In this document: positions 63,566 through 64,000 of the stretch, one piece after another
Position numbering within the stretch: position 1 is the first letter of the stretch
Layout: each line of letters opens with the position of its first letter
Source of the DNA: Parapontixanthobacter aurantiacus
Lineage (GTDB): Bacteria; Pseudomonadota; Alphaproteobacteria; Sphingomonadales; Sphingomonadaceae
DNA: 64,000 nt
Direction: 5' to 3'
NCBI RefSeq assembly: GCF_009827635.1
Contig: NZ_WTYW01000001.1
Coordinates: 638,001-702,000 of the forward strand
The notes under the pieces: generated by a model
Seen by the model: only the letters and a program-made list of their open reading frames with translations
Databases searched by the model: none
Told to the model about the DNA's origin: nothing
Program-made: the position numbers and the translations under genes

Positions 63566-64000
63566 TCATAAGCCGAGATGGTTGGGACCATGGGCGAGTT
63601 CGCCGCCCCAATAGCCTTGTGCGAAGATGGCGAGTGTCAGAAAGCCGAGGACGAAGCGCAACGCCGTGCGATTGGTGGCTCCCGAAATCGCCGCCGCGCC
63701 GAGCGAGATTGCCGCGATGCTCGTGCCGGTCCATCGGTGCAGCTGGATCGTCGTCCCGCCCCCGAACCAGAGGCCGGTGTGTATCCATCCGAAGATCGCC
63801 GCGACGACCGCGCCGATCGCGCCGCCCCAGACCATGACGTTCACGGCACGGTAAAGGCCGCTTGCGTCGGCGGAACGTGCTGCCGCGAAAGCCTCCGTCG
63901 CCGCCGCCATCAGCAGCAGGGCAATGGGAAAGTGAACGGTCGCGGGGTGCAGTTTTGTCAGGATCGAACCGGAATCACTTTCATGCGCTTCGTCCGAGCG
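63566..64000 (-). CDS. DUF2231 membrane protein, N-terminus cut by window edge (copy B)
   Basis: There are 145 residues visible, open to base 64000. The start (signal and linker) lies outside. The domain begins KLHPATVHFPIALLLMAAATEAF and ends GGELAHGPNHLGL, matching the copy at 43692. It is the first gene of the cassette B operon seen here (DUF2231-DUF411-Grx/MauE-channel-DUF305-lipoprotein). Confidence 0.85.
   Translation of the reverse strand, partial: RSDEAHESDSGSILTKLHPATVHFPIALLLMAAATEAFAAARSADASGLYRAVNVMVWGGAIGAVVAAIFGWIHTGLWFGGGTTIQLHRWTGTSIAAISLGAAAISGATNRTALRFVLGFLTLAIFAQGYWGGELAHGPNHLGL

Noticed and set aside
1-64000. CRISPR array, tRNA, rRNA or insertion sequence
   Set aside because: No regularly spaced repeats, no cloverleaf-like sequence and no transposase or integrase motif were seen on reading; a tRNA scan could still find a missed gene.

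Overview
The window looks like a piece of an alphaproteobacterial genome, most likely Sphingomonadales and probably close to Erythrobacteraceae. The reasons are high GC, dense operons with 4-base ATGA overlaps, a Caulobacter/sphingomonad-type TonB receptor paired with a tryptophan-halogenase-like gene, and the style of the metal genes. All family names come from reading motifs in the sequence; no database search was run.

About 1-44.8 kb is a dense metal and sulfur stress region. It starts with a czcICBA-like Zn/Cd/Co RND efflux operon (minus strand, czcA cut by the left edge). Next is a pbr-like locus: an FTR1 permease with a cytochrome c domain, a CDF transporter, a MerR regulator with a recognisable spaced operator, and an lspA. 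An acetolactate synthase-aldehyde dehydrogenase pair and a CBS protein follow. From 14.3 to 25.1 kb there is a plus-strand copper/silver block: a small Cys/His protein, cusC, a cusB-cusF fusion, cusA, cusF, a multicopper oxidase and a Cu(I) P-type ATPase. From 25.1 to 30.5 kb lies a sulfide/persulfide module with a BigR-like ArsR repressor, a TauE/SafE exporter, a DUF442-type protein, a persulfide dioxygenase, a DoxX protein and a metallo-beta-lactamase-rhodanese protein.

From 30.6 to 32.8 kb is a four-gene membrane cassette: glutaredoxin-MauE fusion, two-helix ion channel, DUF305 protein and lipoprotein. The same cassette recurs at 60.8-63.1 kb, where DUF411 and DUF2231 genes are joined to it. 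After an amino acid permease and other small genes comes a CnrYXH-like anti-sigma/sensor/ECF sigma set (36.3-37.6 kb). It sits directly before copA-copB and a run of Met/His-rich secreted proteins that end with a DUF2231 protein and a lipoprotein near 44.8 kb.

The right third differs. A type III polyketide synthase, a methyltransferase and an FAD oxidoreductase (45.1-47.9 kb) form a compact biosynthetic operon. A beta-glucan (laminarin-like) utilisation locus follows (48.5-60.8 kb): halogenase-like flavoprotein, TonB receptor, LacI regulator, two MFS transporters, GH3 and GH16 enzymes, with three LacI-type operator candidates. The second copy of the membrane cassette then runs to the right edge, where a DUF2231 gene is cut. 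I saw no tRNA, rRNA, CRISPR array, transposase or integrase gene.
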